Origin: Runella aurantiaca
GTDB lineage: Bacteria > Bacteroidota > Bacteroidia > Cytophagales > Spirosomataceae
Direction: 5' to 3'
DNA: 64,000 nt
Assembly: GCF_003339505.1 (NCBI RefSeq)
Contig: NZ_QPIW01000025.1
Span: 41,485 to 105,484, forward strand
Part shown: piece by piece, positions 34,654 to 42,643 of the stretch
Position numbering within the stretch: the stretch's first letter is position 1
Layout of the letters: each line of letters starts with the position of its first letter
The notes under the pieces: model-generated
Told to the model about the DNA's origin: nothing
Database searches by the model: none
The model's input: only the letters and a program-made list of their open reading frames with translations
Made by a program: the position numbers and the translations under genes

Positions 34654-34833
34654 ATGGAAATTGCTTTGTTAATTACTATCACCGGATTTGTGGGTTTGGC
34701 CACTTCGGTAGGCATGTTGTATCTATCGCATTCACCCACTACGCACTCTGCTAGTTCGGGTAGCAGAGTTAGTCAACAAAAACGAGATGATTTTTTTCGA
34801 AAGGTTAAACTGAATGCCCATCGGATTAAATAA
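34654..34833 (+). CDS. Small single-pass membrane protein
   Basis: A 59-residue frame with one N-terminal hydrophobic helix (about 3-24, 'IALLITITGFVGLATSVGM') and a Ser-rich then basic tail ('QQKRDDFFRKVKLNAHRIK'). It has an ATG, a plausible membrane/tail split and neighbours of the same kind, but no known family. Possibly the second product of the stress transcript from 34402. Confidence 0.5.
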   Translation: MEIALLITITGFVGLATSVGMLYLSHSPTTHSASSGSRVSQQKRDDFFRKVKLNAHRIK

Positions 34834-34893
34834 CTACGGACAGCATATTTTGTTATAAAAATACCAATGTAACCCCTTTTAAAAATTGATGTC

Positions 34894-34909
34894 TGGCACG
34901 ACTTTTTAG
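34894..34909 (+). promoter_or_regulatory. TGGCAC element before the OmpA lipoprotein gene
   Basis: TGGCAC, five bases, then TTTAG, 93 bases before the ATG at 34992. The surrounding 19 bases match the site at 23003-23018 at 16 positions. Confidence 0.4.
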
Positions 34910-34991
34910 GATAAATATTGAACATACTAAAATAATCACTAAGCTGAGTGACGAAGCCGCAAGGTATGTTGTCTAATTGAGAAAACAGGCC

Positions 34992-35702
34992 ATGAAAACA
35001 ATAGATATCAATATACCGATTCATAGATTATTCATTTTTTCGATAAGCCTTTCGCTTATCGCAGGGCTTTCCGACTGTACATCCACACCAAACGTTAGAA
35101 AATCGGGGAACGATACCTCGGGAGCATCCAAACAGACAATTAGCAGGTCTAAAAATCCCGCCAATTTTGCCATCGTGGCATCAACAATCGGCGGGGCAGC
35201 GGGCGCTGTTATTGAAAAATACATGGAAAAACAGGCTACGGCCCTGAGCCGAGATTTGAGCGGAATAGCCGTAGTAGAGCGTATCGGAGAGGGCATAAAG
35301 ATTACAGTGAGTTCAGTTGTGTTGTTTGAAAGTGATAGTTATGCCCTCTCTAATACCCCTCAGGAACAACTAAAGAAAATGGCCGAAACACTGATTATCT
35401 ACAAAGATACGGAGTTGTTGATTGCGGGTCATACGGATGGAGTAGGAGATGCCAAGCAAAACCAAGTGCTATCCGAAAAAAGGGCCGAATCATTGGCAGA
35501 TTTTTTGCTGGCTCACAATGTGCCGCAGTTACGAATGGTGACACAAGGCTTTGGTGAACAAACCCCCAAAGTATCCAATGGCACCGATGAAGGACGCCGT
35601 ATGAATCAGCGGGTTGAGATAGCGATTGTGGCCAATCAAACCTTGAAAAAAGACGCCAAGCGCCAAGCAGAACAAGATAAGATTAGTAAGAAAAATGGCT
35701 AA
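34992..35702 (+). CDS. OmpA-family lipoprotein
   Basis: A 236-residue protein. The ATG at 34992 begins a signal with a lipobox-like 'GLSDC' (Cys about 29); a TTG at 34977 is rejected. A glycine-rich segment ('ASTIGGAAGAVIEKYM', about 60-80) precedes an OmpA C-terminal peptidoglycan-binding domain (about 105-220) with 'LLIAGHTDGVGDAKQNQVLS', 'KRAESLADFL' and 'RRMNQRVEI'. It should tether the outer membrane to the cell wall. First of three genes with short gaps (35725, 35922). Confidence 0.85.
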   Translation: MKTIDINIPIHRLFIFSISLSLIAGLSDCTSTPNVRKSGNDTSGASKQTISRSKNPANFAIVASTIGGAAGAVIEKYMEKQATALSRDLSGIAVVERIGEGIKITVSSVVLFESDSYALSNTPQEQLKKMAETLIIYKDTELLIAGHTDGVGDAKQNQVLSEKRAESLADFLLAHNVPQLRMVTQGFGEQTPKVSNGTDEGRRMNQRVEIAIVANQTLKKDAKRQAEQDKISKKNG

Positions 35703-35724
35703 TAAGTCCTAAAAACAGAACGAT

Positions 35725-35907
35725 ATGCCAGAGAGCCTCATCACACCTCAGGATTTTGAAAAGAACCCCAAAACGGGCGAAATCCGCAAAAAAGAGGAAG
35801 AAACGTTGCCAAAAACAACCGACGTAGACCCTGAAAAAGTAGACATCAAGTTGTATAAAGAGATAAAGAAAAAGGCCGAAGAAGCCGAAAAATACACGGG
35901 CGGTTAG
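35725..35907 (+). CDS. Small charged hypothetical protein
   Basis: A 60-residue, very hydrophilic protein ('ITPQDFEKNPKTGEIRKKEE', ending 'KKAEEAEKYTGG'), probably disordered. It lies 22 bases after the OmpA lipoprotein gene and 14 before the next small gene, so it is likely an operon member. No family recognised. Confidence 0.55.
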   Translation: MPESLITPQDFEKNPKTGEIRKKEEETLPKTTDVDPEKVDIKLYKEIKKKAEEAEKYTGG

Positions 35908-35921
35908 AAAAGACAAGAGCC

Positions 35922-36173
35922 ATGAAAAAGACATTGATTGAAGACATAATAATTGCGGATAAAACAAAAATGATATCCGGAAATACAGAAAACTCAAGCG
36001 ATGCGCTGTTTTCGGACGCAATTGTGCCAGAAAAAACGCCAGAAGAAAGTAAAATCAAGTCTGATGTTGCGCACACCTCCGAAGAGGAAAGCATCGACTA
36101 TTCAAAGAGCAAAAACATGAGCGGTAATCGTGGATACAATGAAGTACCAAACACGGTTCCAATCAAAAAATAG
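35922..36173 (+). CDS. Small hydrophilic hypothetical protein
   Basis: An 83-residue Ser/Glu/Asn-rich protein without a signal, membrane helix or known domain. It is the third gene after the OmpA lipoprotein on the same strand and is followed by a good terminator, which supports it as the end of a transcript. Confidence 0.5.
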   Translation: MKKTLIEDIIIADKTKMISGNTENSSDALFSDAIVPEKTPEESKIKSDVAHTSEEESIDYSKSKNMSGNRGYNEVPNTVPIKK

Positions 36174-36215
36174 TGTAGTAGATTTTTCATAAGGTAAAGG
36201 GTTTAGGAATGGGTG

Positions 36216-36248
36216 AGAGCCGGGAGATTTTGTCCCCCGGCTCTTTTT
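36216..36248 (+). terminator. Terminator of the OmpA lipoprotein operon
   Basis: AGAGCCGGG (36216-36224) pairs with CCCGGCTCT (36236-36244), followed by a T run. Confidence 0.75.
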
Positions 36249-36369
36249 TGTACAAAATAGACTGTGGTATTTTGGGCTGAAATAGGCGTGACGATGAACT
36301 TTTAGGTGATTTTAGATGGTTAGATTTTGGGTAGAATTGCTTCTCATTATAAAACCCCCTTCCAAAACC

Positions 36370-36672
36370 ATGTTTGTACATCACGTTTTCTTTTTTTTGA
36401 AAAATCCCGACAGCGCCGCCGACCGCGACCAATTGGTAGCAGGCCTTCAAACCTTAACCGAGCTTGAGGGTGTAAAACTTGCCCACATCGGCAAAGTAGC
36501 CGATACGCACCGGGGAGTTATTGACCGTTCATATTCGGTGTCGTGGCTGATGCTGTTTGAAACCAAAGCCGAGCAGGATGTGTACCAAGACCACCCCATT
36601 CACCATAAATTTGTGGAAAACTGCGCGCATTTGTGGGAAAAGGTCATTGTGTACGATTCAGACGATATTTAA
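36370..36672 (+). CDS. Dabb (stress-responsive A/B barrel) domain protein
   Basis: A 100-residue dimeric alpha+beta barrel protein: 'FVHHVFFFLKNPDS' and the conserved 'YDHPIHHKFVENCAHLWEKV'-like end (here 'YQDHPIHHKFV') define the Dabb family. The ATG at 36370 starts right at the first strand. The family includes small stress proteins and cyclases; no catalytic assignment is possible. It stands 51 bases before the AraC gene. Confidence 0.82.
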   Translation: MFVHHVFFFLKNPDSAADRDQLVAGLQTLTELEGVKLAHIGKVADTHRGVIDRSYSVSWLMLFETKAEQDVYQDHPIHHKFVENCAHLWEKVIVYDSDDI

Positions 36673-36723
36673 TGGATACCTGCGGCATGGCGTAAGTCAT
36701 GCCGTTTTTGTTTTGATCCCCCC

Positions 36724-37596
36724 ATGCAAAAACCTGAAACCCATATTCGGCAGGCGCATCTTCCTACTCCGTTTGCATATCGCAGCATGCTAGAGGTGGA
36801 GGAACGACGCTCTCAAACCCCCGATTTGCCACATCGGCACGATTACTTCACCGTCATTGTGGTTGAGCGTGCCCAAGGAGTCCACCAGATTGACTTTAAA
36901 GAATATACGTTGCGGGAAAATACGGTTTATTTTGTCTCTCCCGAACAAATCCACCACCTGACGGTGACGGAGCCCAATCCGCGCGGGCACGTTATTCTTT
37001 TTCGACCCGATTTTTTGCAGCAATACAGTTTTTCGCCTTCGCAGTTGTACGATATGGACCTGTTTTTCAACTGTGATGAGTCGCTTCCGTTGGAACTGAC
37101 CCCCGACGAAATAAATGAATTGTTGCCGTTGGTCAGGGGCATTGCAGAAGAGACGCGGTCGGAACGCTCTCAAAAATGGGAAGCGGTAGGCGCGTGGCTA
37201 AAGTTGTTTTTACTACAATGCAAACGTTTCAAATCTGACAAAAAAGTCTTGAACAAAACCTGGGACAATCGTCAGGCGGAGATTGTAAAACAGTTTAAAA
37301 ATGATGTTGAGCTTTTTTTTCGGAAATACCATAAAGTCAATGAATACGCCGACCGCCAACACCTGACCGCCAATCACCTCAACGACGTCATTAAGAGTGA
37401 AACGGGCACGTCGGCCAAAGAATTTATTCAGAACCGACTGGCGCTGGAAGCCAAGCGATTGGCGCGTTATTCGGAACTCAACGCCAAAGAAATTGCCTAC
37501 CAATTGGGCTATGATGACATTGCCCATTTTAGCAAATTCTTCAAAAAAAGCGAAGGAATGGCGTTTAGTGAGTTCCGCGAAAACGCCGAACCGTAA
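36724..37596 (+). CDS. AraC-family transcriptional regulator
   Basis: A 290-residue regulator: an N-terminal cupin (about 20-150, 'LPHRHDYFTVIVVERAQG', 'YFVSPEQIHHL') and a double helix-turn-helix domain at about 190-290 ('YADRQHLTANHLNDVIKSE', 'NAKEIAYQLGYDDIAHFSKF'). It probably senses a small molecule and activates the dioxygenase gene 86 bases downstream, though it could act elsewhere. Confidence 0.9.
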   Translation: MQKPETHIRQAHLPTPFAYRSMLEVEERRSQTPDLPHRHDYFTVIVVERAQGVHQIDFKEYTLRENTVYFVSPEQIHHLTVTEPNPRGHVILFRPDFLQQYSFSPSQLYDMDLFFNCDESLPLELTPDEINELLPLVRGIAEETRSERSQKWEAVGAWLKLFLLQCKRFKSDKKVLNKTWDNRQAEIVKQFKNDVELFFRKYHKVNEYADRQHLTANHLNDVIKSETGTSAKEFIQNRLALEAKRLARYSELNAKEIAYQLGYDDIAHFSKFFKKSEGMAFSEFRENAEP

Positions 37597-37682
37597 AAAC
37601 GCCAACAACTTCCGTGGTTTTTACGTTGATAGAGGTGATTCTTTGCGTCAATTTTGCAATCAAAAAAAAACCTTTACCCCCC

Positions 37683-38639
37683 ATGGAAACTAAGCCATTC
37701 ATCAAAGGACTTCACCACGTGACCGCCACCGTCAACGAAGCGCAGGCAGATTACGATTTTTACACCAAATTGTTAGCCCTTCGGCTGGTTAAAAAAACGG
37801 TGAATTTTGATAACAATGCCGTATATCACATGTATTACGGCGATAAGAGAGGCACGCCCGGTACGATTTTTACCACATTTCCGTATCAAAATCAGGGGGT
37901 TCGTAAAGGTGTGGAAGGAACGGGGATGATTATTTCCACCACATTTTCGATTCCTTCGACGGCGCTGGGTTTTTGGAAAAGCCGTTTAGAAAATGCTGGT
38001 ATTACCGTGGTTTCATCAGTTCGTTTTGGGCAGCAGGTGTTGTGGTTTCGTGACCCTGCCGAACTTCAAATTGAATTAATTGCCGACGATAACGACACCC
38101 GTACGCCTTTCATCACCGATGAAGTCAACGAAGAAGTGGCCATTCGGGGCATTCACCACGTCACATTGTGGGTAGCGCAGAATGATTGGGAGCCCGTAAG
38201 GCACTTTTTGGCCTCCGAAATGAACATGACCGAAGTGGCGCAAGACGGCGACCGGATTCGTCTGGAAGTAAAAGGTGGTCAATCAGGAAACGCCCTAGAA
38301 CTGCTCCGGGCCGCCGCCGACACCCCACGCGGCAAAAACGGCATCGGTACCGTGCACCACGTAGCGTGGAAAATTGATAACGAAGAAGCGCAGCAGGCGC
38401 TGCGTCACCGATTGGTCGATGAGTTGGGCATGGAAGTGACCGAAATCAAAGACCGTAAGTATTTTCGTTCCATTTATTTCCGTTTGCCTTCGCACCAATT
38501 GTTTGAAGTTGCCACGAGCGGTCCGGGCTTTGACGTCGATGAGACGGTCGAAGAATTGGGCACCCACCTCATGCTGCCAAACGACAAAGAACACAACCGC
38601 GCTGCTATTGAATCTGGATTGCCGGAGATTCAATTGTAA
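37683..38639 (+). CDS. MhqO-like ring-cleaving dioxygenase (VOC family)
   Basis: A 318-residue protein with two glyoxalase/VOC modules. The Fe(II) ligands expected for extradiol MhqO/LinE-type enzymes are His11 or His12 ('GLHHVTATV'), His in 'GTVHHVAWK' and Glu in 'LFEVAT'. A further 'GIHHVTLW' lies mid-protein. MhqO opens hydroquinone rings during quinone or electrophile stress. The ATG at 37683 opens on the first strand; an in-frame ATG at 37614 adds no family sequence. Paralogue of the gene at 40037; the MarR-GNAT gene lies between them on the other strand. Confidence 0.88.
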   Translation: METKPFIKGLHHVTATVNEAQADYDFYTKLLALRLVKKTVNFDNNAVYHMYYGDKRGTPGTIFTTFPYQNQGVRKGVEGTGMIISTTFSIPSTALGFWKSRLENAGITVVSSVRFGQQVLWFRDPAELQIELIADDNDTRTPFITDEVNEEVAIRGIHHVTLWVAQNDWEPVRHFLASEMNMTEVAQDGDRIRLEVKGGQSGNALELLRAAADTPRGKNGIGTVHHVAWKIDNEEAQQALRHRLVDELGMEVTEIKDRKYFRSIYFRLPSHQLFEVATSGPGFDVDETVEELGTHLMLPNDKEHNRAAIESGLPEIQL

Positions 38640-38669
38640 ACGGGACGGAAAATGGAGACCGTGCGGGAT

Positions 38670-39623
38670 TTACAAAAATAACTCCATAGCAACATCGGCC
38701 CGGGAATAGGGCGAGCTGAAATCTTTGACGGTTTTAAAACCCAGTTTTTGGTACAGATTTAACGCGGGCAATAAACGCGAATTTGTTTCTAAATACAAAC
38801 GTTTCAAGCCCATTTTTCGGGCTTCGTCAATGATGGATTGTCCCAGCAACTCACCGATTCCCAGTCCTTTGGCGTTGCTGTCGACGCCCATTTTCGACAG
38901 CTCCATGCTGTCTTCGGTCATGGGTTTGAGCGCCGAAGTGCCTACAATTTTTCCTTGATATTCAGCCAATAACACCAGCCCACCTTTGTTGATGTAGAAT
39001 TTGTCAGGATTTTCGAGCGATTCCATGTCGAGGAGTTCGACCTTGAAGTAGCGCTCAATCCATTCGTAGTTGATGCGTTTGAATCCTGCGCGGTGGATTT
39101 CGTTTTGAGGGTCCAGAGAAATGATGTTGACCTTGTTCCGTTCGCGCGTTTTCAATCTGCTTTTGATACGCTCGGGCAGGCTTTTGCGCAAAATCACCTG
39201 CTCGTATTCCATCAGGGCGCGTAGCACGTCGGTTTCACATTCATTTTTTACTTCGTTCATGGTGTCTTCCAAATCCTCCAGCAGTTCTTTCATGCGGGCG
39301 TGCATTTGGTCCCCTTTTTCGGTCAGCCGGACGGTGGTTTCGCGCTTGTCGATCAATCCTTTCTGACTTTCCAAAAAGCCTGCTTTTACCATTTCTTTGA
39401 CCATCAAACTAACGCCCACGTGCGACTGCCCGATGTATTCGGCGATTTTCGAGACCGTTTCGGCCTCTTTTTGTGCTATAGCCAAAAATACTGGAAACCA
39501 CTTTACCTCAAAATCCATTCCATACATCTGATACACCTGTGCGGAGGCTTGCTGGCTGATTTCACCCAGTCGGCGCATATAACTTCCCAAGGCTACGTAG
39601 CCTAATGTTCGATATAATTCCAT
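38670..39623 (-). CDS. MarR regulator fused to a GNAT acetyltransferase
   Basis: A 317-residue two-domain protein. Residues about 1-150 are a MarR winged helix ('SKIAEYIGQSHVGVSLMVKE', 'DKRETTVRLTEKG'); residues about 160-317 are a GNAT domain ('LAEYQGKIVGTSAL', acetyl-CoA loop 'NAKGLGIGELLGQSII', 'ALNLYQKLGF'). A 24-bp palindrome (39634-39657) sits 11 bases before the start codon and should be its own operator. MhqR, the quinone-sensing repressor of mhqO/mhqD in Bacillus, is also a MarR protein, so by position this is the likely cluster regulator. What the acetyltransferase modifies is unknown. Confidence 0.88.
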   Translation of the reverse strand: MELYRTLGYVALGSYMRRLGEISQQASAQVYQMYGMDFEVKWFPVFLAIAQKEAETVSKIAEYIGQSHVGVSLMVKEMVKAGFLESQKGLIDKRETTVRLTEKGDQMHARMKELLEDLEDTMNEVKNECETDVLRALMEYEQVILRKSLPERIKSRLKTRERNKVNIISLDPQNEIHRAGFKRINYEWIERYFKVELLDMESLENPDKFYINKGGLVLLAEYQGKIVGTSALKPMTEDSMELSKMGVDSNAKGLGIGELLGQSIIDEARKMGLKRLYLETNSRLLPALNLYQKLGFKTVKDFSSPYSRADVAMELFL

Positions 39624-39633
39624 GAATAAAATA

Positions 39634-39657
39634 ATTTACGTAATTAATTACGTAAAT
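39634..39657. promoter_or_regulatory. 24-bp perfect palindrome, probable MarR-GNAT operator
   Basis: Arms ATTTACGTAATT and AATTACGTAAAT form an uninterrupted 24-bp palindrome 11 bases from the MarR-GNAT start codon. The size and symmetry fit a MarR dimer site, and the position would block transcription of its own gene. Confidence 0.7.
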
Positions 39658-39750
39658 AAAAATAATTGTTATGTAAAAACCAATAACCTGAATAAATTTT
39701 TAGGAAACGGACAATGAATGGGCATTCGGTTTTGAGAAACCTCACTGGCA

Positions 39751-39885
39751 GATTTGAGAATCCGCCAGCACACTCTTGCAGTCGCTCGACTCTGCCGAGT
39801 GACGATTATTACAAGGCCTCCGGCCACTAAAATATACAAAGGCCACAGGCCTACTGATGGCTATCACTCGTCAGAGCTGAGTGAC
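39751..39885. repeat. Large imperfect hairpin repeat in the 39624-40036 gap
   Basis: Two 45-base arms (39781-39825 and 39841-39885) pair at about 31 of 45 positions around a 15-base AT-rich loop. Upstream, 39751-39763 carries GATTTGAGAATCC, shared with 8480-8492. It looks like a degraded or structured dispersed element. The rest of this 413-base gap holds the MarR operator and presumably the promoter of the dioxygenase at 40037; I see no gene in it. Confidence 0.55.
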
Positions 39886-40036
39886 CGCGCTCTGCGTTCC
39901 ATGATTTTGACAACGCATTCCTTCTTTTCGCCATTGTTCAACCTATATTATTGCATGACCTTTGCAGAGTCAATAAAACAAAAAAGTTGACCAACAGAAA
40001 GAAACAACCGCTATTTAAGCAATAACAACCAAGACA

Positions 40037-41014
40037 ATGGAAACGAACAATTTAATCACAGGCATACACCACGTAACGGCCATCGCCGCTGACCCTCAAC
40101 AAAACGTGGATTTTTACGTAGGTTTACTCGGATTGAGGCTGGTTAAAAAAACCGTCAATTTTGACGCCCCCGACGTATACCACCTTTATTATGGCGACGA
40201 AACGGGCAATGCAGGCAGTATTTTGACCTTCTTTCCGTTTGGACAAGGCAGCCAAAAAGGACGCCACGGCAAAGGACAGGCGGCTACCACTTCTTTCTCC
40301 ATCCCTACGTCGGCCATCGACTTCTGGACCAAACGTTTTGATCAATACGGCATTTTGTACAAAAATCCTCAGCAACGGTTCAACGAAGTGTTTATCTACT
40401 TTGAAGACCCCGATGGATTAGGCTTGGAATTGGTCGCCAACGACGTGGATACGCGCCCGGGTTTTACTTACGGTCATATTCCGTTGGAGTATTCGATTCG
40501 TGGTTTTTGGAATATCGAATTGTGGGAAACCACCTACGAACGCACGGAAGTGTTGCTGGCCAATTCACTCAATTATGAGTTTATTGCCGAAGCAGGCGCT
40601 CGTCGTCGTTATGCTCCCAAAGGCGGTCACGCAGGTCAGTTTGTGGATATTGTTTGGGACAGCAACAACCGTTGGGGAATGAACGGCGCGGGAACCGTAC
40701 ACCACGTGGCCTTTGATACTCCGACCGACAATTCTCAACTGGAAGTGCGAGAAGCGGTACTTTCGGCGGGTTTTATGCCAACGCACGTACTTGACCGTCA
40801 GTATTTTCATTCCATTTATTTCCGCGAACCGGGTGGGGTGCTGTTTGAGGTAGCCACTACGCCTCCTGGCTTTTTATTGGACGAAGAAAAAGCAAAATTG
40901 GGTGAAGCCCTCAAATTGCCGCCTTGGCAAGAACGCAATCGTGCGCAAATTGAGCAATTGTTGCAACCAATTTCGCTGGAAGCTGTTTATCAAAAATATA
41001 ATATCAACCACTAA
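40037..41014 (+). CDS. Second MhqO-like ring-cleaving dioxygenase
   Basis: A 325-residue two-module VOC protein, a clear paralogue of the one at 37683: 'GIHHVTA' at the start, shared 'LRLVKKTVNFD', 'GTVHHVAFD', and Glu in 'LFEVATTPPGF'. The mid-protein 'HH' of the first copy is replaced by 'GFWNIELWE', outside the expected iron site. First gene of a unit with the esterase (41083) and pirin (41706), the order seen in quinone-detoxification operons. Confidence 0.9.
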   Translation: METNNLITGIHHVTAIAADPQQNVDFYVGLLGLRLVKKTVNFDAPDVYHLYYGDETGNAGSILTFFPFGQGSQKGRHGKGQAATTSFSIPTSAIDFWTKRFDQYGILYKNPQQRFNEVFIYFEDPDGLGLELVANDVDTRPGFTYGHIPLEYSIRGFWNIELWETTYERTEVLLANSLNYEFIAEAGARRRYAPKGGHAGQFVDIVWDSNNRWGMNGAGTVHHVAFDTPTDNSQLEVREAVLSAGFMPTHVLDRQYFHSIYFREPGGVLFEVATTPPGFLLDEEKAKLGEALKLPPWQERNRAQIEQLLQPISLEAVYQKYNINH

Positions 41015-41023
41015 ACAACTCTT

Positions 41024-41050
41024 TACCCCTCTCCAATTTGGAGAGGGGTA
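41024..41050. repeat. Short G/C-box palindrome between dioxygenase and esterase genes
   Basis: TACCCCTCTCCAA (41024-41036) and its exact complement (41038-41050) flank a single T. The string resembles REP-like intergenic palindromes with CCCCTCTCC cores that are dispersed in many genomes. It is followed by GC-rich sequence up to the esterase start at 41083. Confidence 0.5.
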
Positions 41051-41082
41051 GGGTCGGACGGCCGATGCCGGGGAGGTTAAAC

Positions 41083-41706
41083 ATGCACAACATAAAAAAT
41101 ACCGTTTGGGCGGGCCAGCCGCTTGCCCAAGCCAAACGCGTACTCATCATGACCCATGGACGGGGTGCGAGTGCGCAAAGCATTCTGAGTTTGGCCGCCG
41201 AACTCGACGTAGAAAACACCGCGCTGGCAGCGCCTCAAGCTACGGGCAACACTTGGTATCCGTACAGTTTTTTGGCACCCGAAAATCAAAATGAACCGGG
41301 CCTATCGGCAGGGTTGCAGGTGTTGAGCCAATTGGTGGAAGATATCAAGCGACAAGGGTTTGATTCGCGGCAGATTTACTTGTTGGGCTTCTCGCAGGGC
41401 GCGTGTTTGACGGCAGAGTTTGCAGCGCGGAATGCTCAGCCGTTGGGGGGAGTGTTTATTTTAAGTGGTGGCGTCATTGGCGATTCCATCAAGACGGAGC
41501 GTTACTCGGGCGATTTTGAAGGAACGCCCATCTTTTTGGGGTGTTCAGATGTAGATTCGCACGTGCCTTTGCACCGCGTTCAGGACAGTACCGAAGTATT
41601 CAAAAATTTAGGGGCTAACGTAACGGAACGAATCTATCCCAACGCCCCGCACAGTGTTTTTCAGGACGAAATCAATCACATTAATCAGGTGTTAAACCAA
41701 GCATAA
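41083..41706 (+). CDS. MhqD-like carboxylesterase/phospholipase family hydrolase
   Basis: A 207-residue alpha/beta hydrolase. Oxyanion region 'MTHGRGASAQ', nucleophile Ser in 'LGFSQGACLTAEF', Asp in 'CSDVDSHVP' and His in 'NAPHSVF'. This is the compact carboxylesterase fold that includes MhqD, induced with MhqO by quinones. The ATG at 41083 starts on the first strand; the upstream in-frame ATG at 41038 lies in repeat sequence. Its stop overlaps the pirin ATG (TAATG). Confidence 0.87.
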   Translation: MHNIKNTVWAGQPLAQAKRVLIMTHGRGASAQSILSLAAELDVENTALAAPQATGNTWYPYSFLAPENQNEPGLSAGLQVLSQLVEDIKRQGFDSRQIYLLGFSQGACLTAEFAARNAQPLGGVFILSGGVIGDSIKTERYSGDFEGTPIFLGCSDVDSHVPLHRVQDSTEVFKNLGANVTERIYPNAPHSVFQDEINHINQVLNQA

Positions 41707-42590
41707 TGAAAACATTCAAAACCATTTCGTACGTATGGGAAGGCCGTCCGCAGCAGGTGGGCGATGGATTTGTGGGACAAAGCATGATTCCTTCCCAACG
41801 ATTTCAAGATTTTAGCCCTTTTCTGATGCTCGACCACCACGGCCCGATGCAGGTAAAACCGTCACGGATTCCGAAAGGAGTAGATGAACACCCGCACCGA
41901 GGTATCGAAACCGTCACAGTAGTGTTTGAAGGCGCTCTTCAGCACCGCGATTCGGCAGGTAATAAAGGTGTTATTTTTGCGGGCGATGTGCAATGGATGT
42001 CGGCAGCATCGGGCTTGGTTCACGAAGAAAAACACGAGGCCAACTTCTCACGTCAGGGAGGAATATTGGATTTTGTGCAGTTGTGGGTGAATTTACCGCG
42101 AGCGCATAAAATGGAGAAGCCGCGTTATCAAGAACTTACCTCCGCCCAAATTCCAGCGGTTACAATCAATGAAAACACGCAGATAAGGGTTATATCGGGC
42201 GAATTGAACGGAATCAAAGGGCCCGCGCTCACTTATACGCCAGTACTTTTAGCGGAGGTGATTGTGTTGGGTGAAAGTCAATTTGAGCTGCAACTGCCCG
42301 AAGGATTCAACGTGGCGATTCATGTAGCGCAGGGAGAAGTGGTTTTGAACAATACCGAAAAAGCCGCTGCCAAGCGCATTGCCAAACTCAGTCAGCAAGG
42401 AGAATGGATTTCGGTGTCAACTGGCACAAAAGGGGCGCGGTTATTGATTTTGGGTGGAGAGCCTATCAATGAGCCGATTGTAAGTTATGGCCCGTTTGTG
42501 ATGAATACCCAAGCCGAAATCATGCAAACGCTTCAAGATTATCAATCGGGCAAAATGGGCTTTTTGGAGCCAGTGGAATATTCTGAGTAA
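41706..42590 (+). CDS. Pirin-family protein
   Basis: A 294-residue bicupin. The N-terminal cupin carries the Fe(II) site ('DEHPHRGIETVT', 'SGLVHEEKHE'), as in pirins with quercetin 2,3-dioxygenase activity. 'SQRFQDFSPFLMLDHHGP' is a family signature. Coupled by a 1-base overlap to the esterase gene; together with the dioxygenase it probably deals with aromatic or quinone compounds. Ends at a strong terminator. Confidence 0.92.
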   Translation: MKTFKTISYVWEGRPQQVGDGFVGQSMIPSQRFQDFSPFLMLDHHGPMQVKPSRIPKGVDEHPHRGIETVTVVFEGALQHRDSAGNKGVIFAGDVQWMSAASGLVHEEKHEANFSRQGGILDFVQLWVNLPRAHKMEKPRYQELTSAQIPAVTINENTQIRVISGELNGIKGPALTYTPVLLAEVIVLGESQFELQLPEGFNVAIHVAQGEVVLNNTEKAAAKRIAKLSQQGEWISVSTGTKGARLLILGGEPINEPIVSYGPFVMNTQAEIMQTLQDYQSGKMGFLEPVEYSE

Positions 42591-42598
42591 ACCTTCTT

Positions 42599-42640
42599 TT
42601 TTCAACCATCGCATCGGCCCCGCGATGCGATGGTTGAAAA
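42599..42640. terminator. Strong bidirectional terminator
   Basis: A perfect 18-bp stem (42599-42616 with 42623-42640) with T and A ends, between the convergent pirin and hydrolase genes. Confidence 0.88.
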
Positions 42641-42643
42641 TGA

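Noticed and set aside
39754..39990. Open frame of 78 codons in the MarR/dioxygenase gap
   Set aside because: It runs through the long hairpin repeat and has no signal, helix or family feature.
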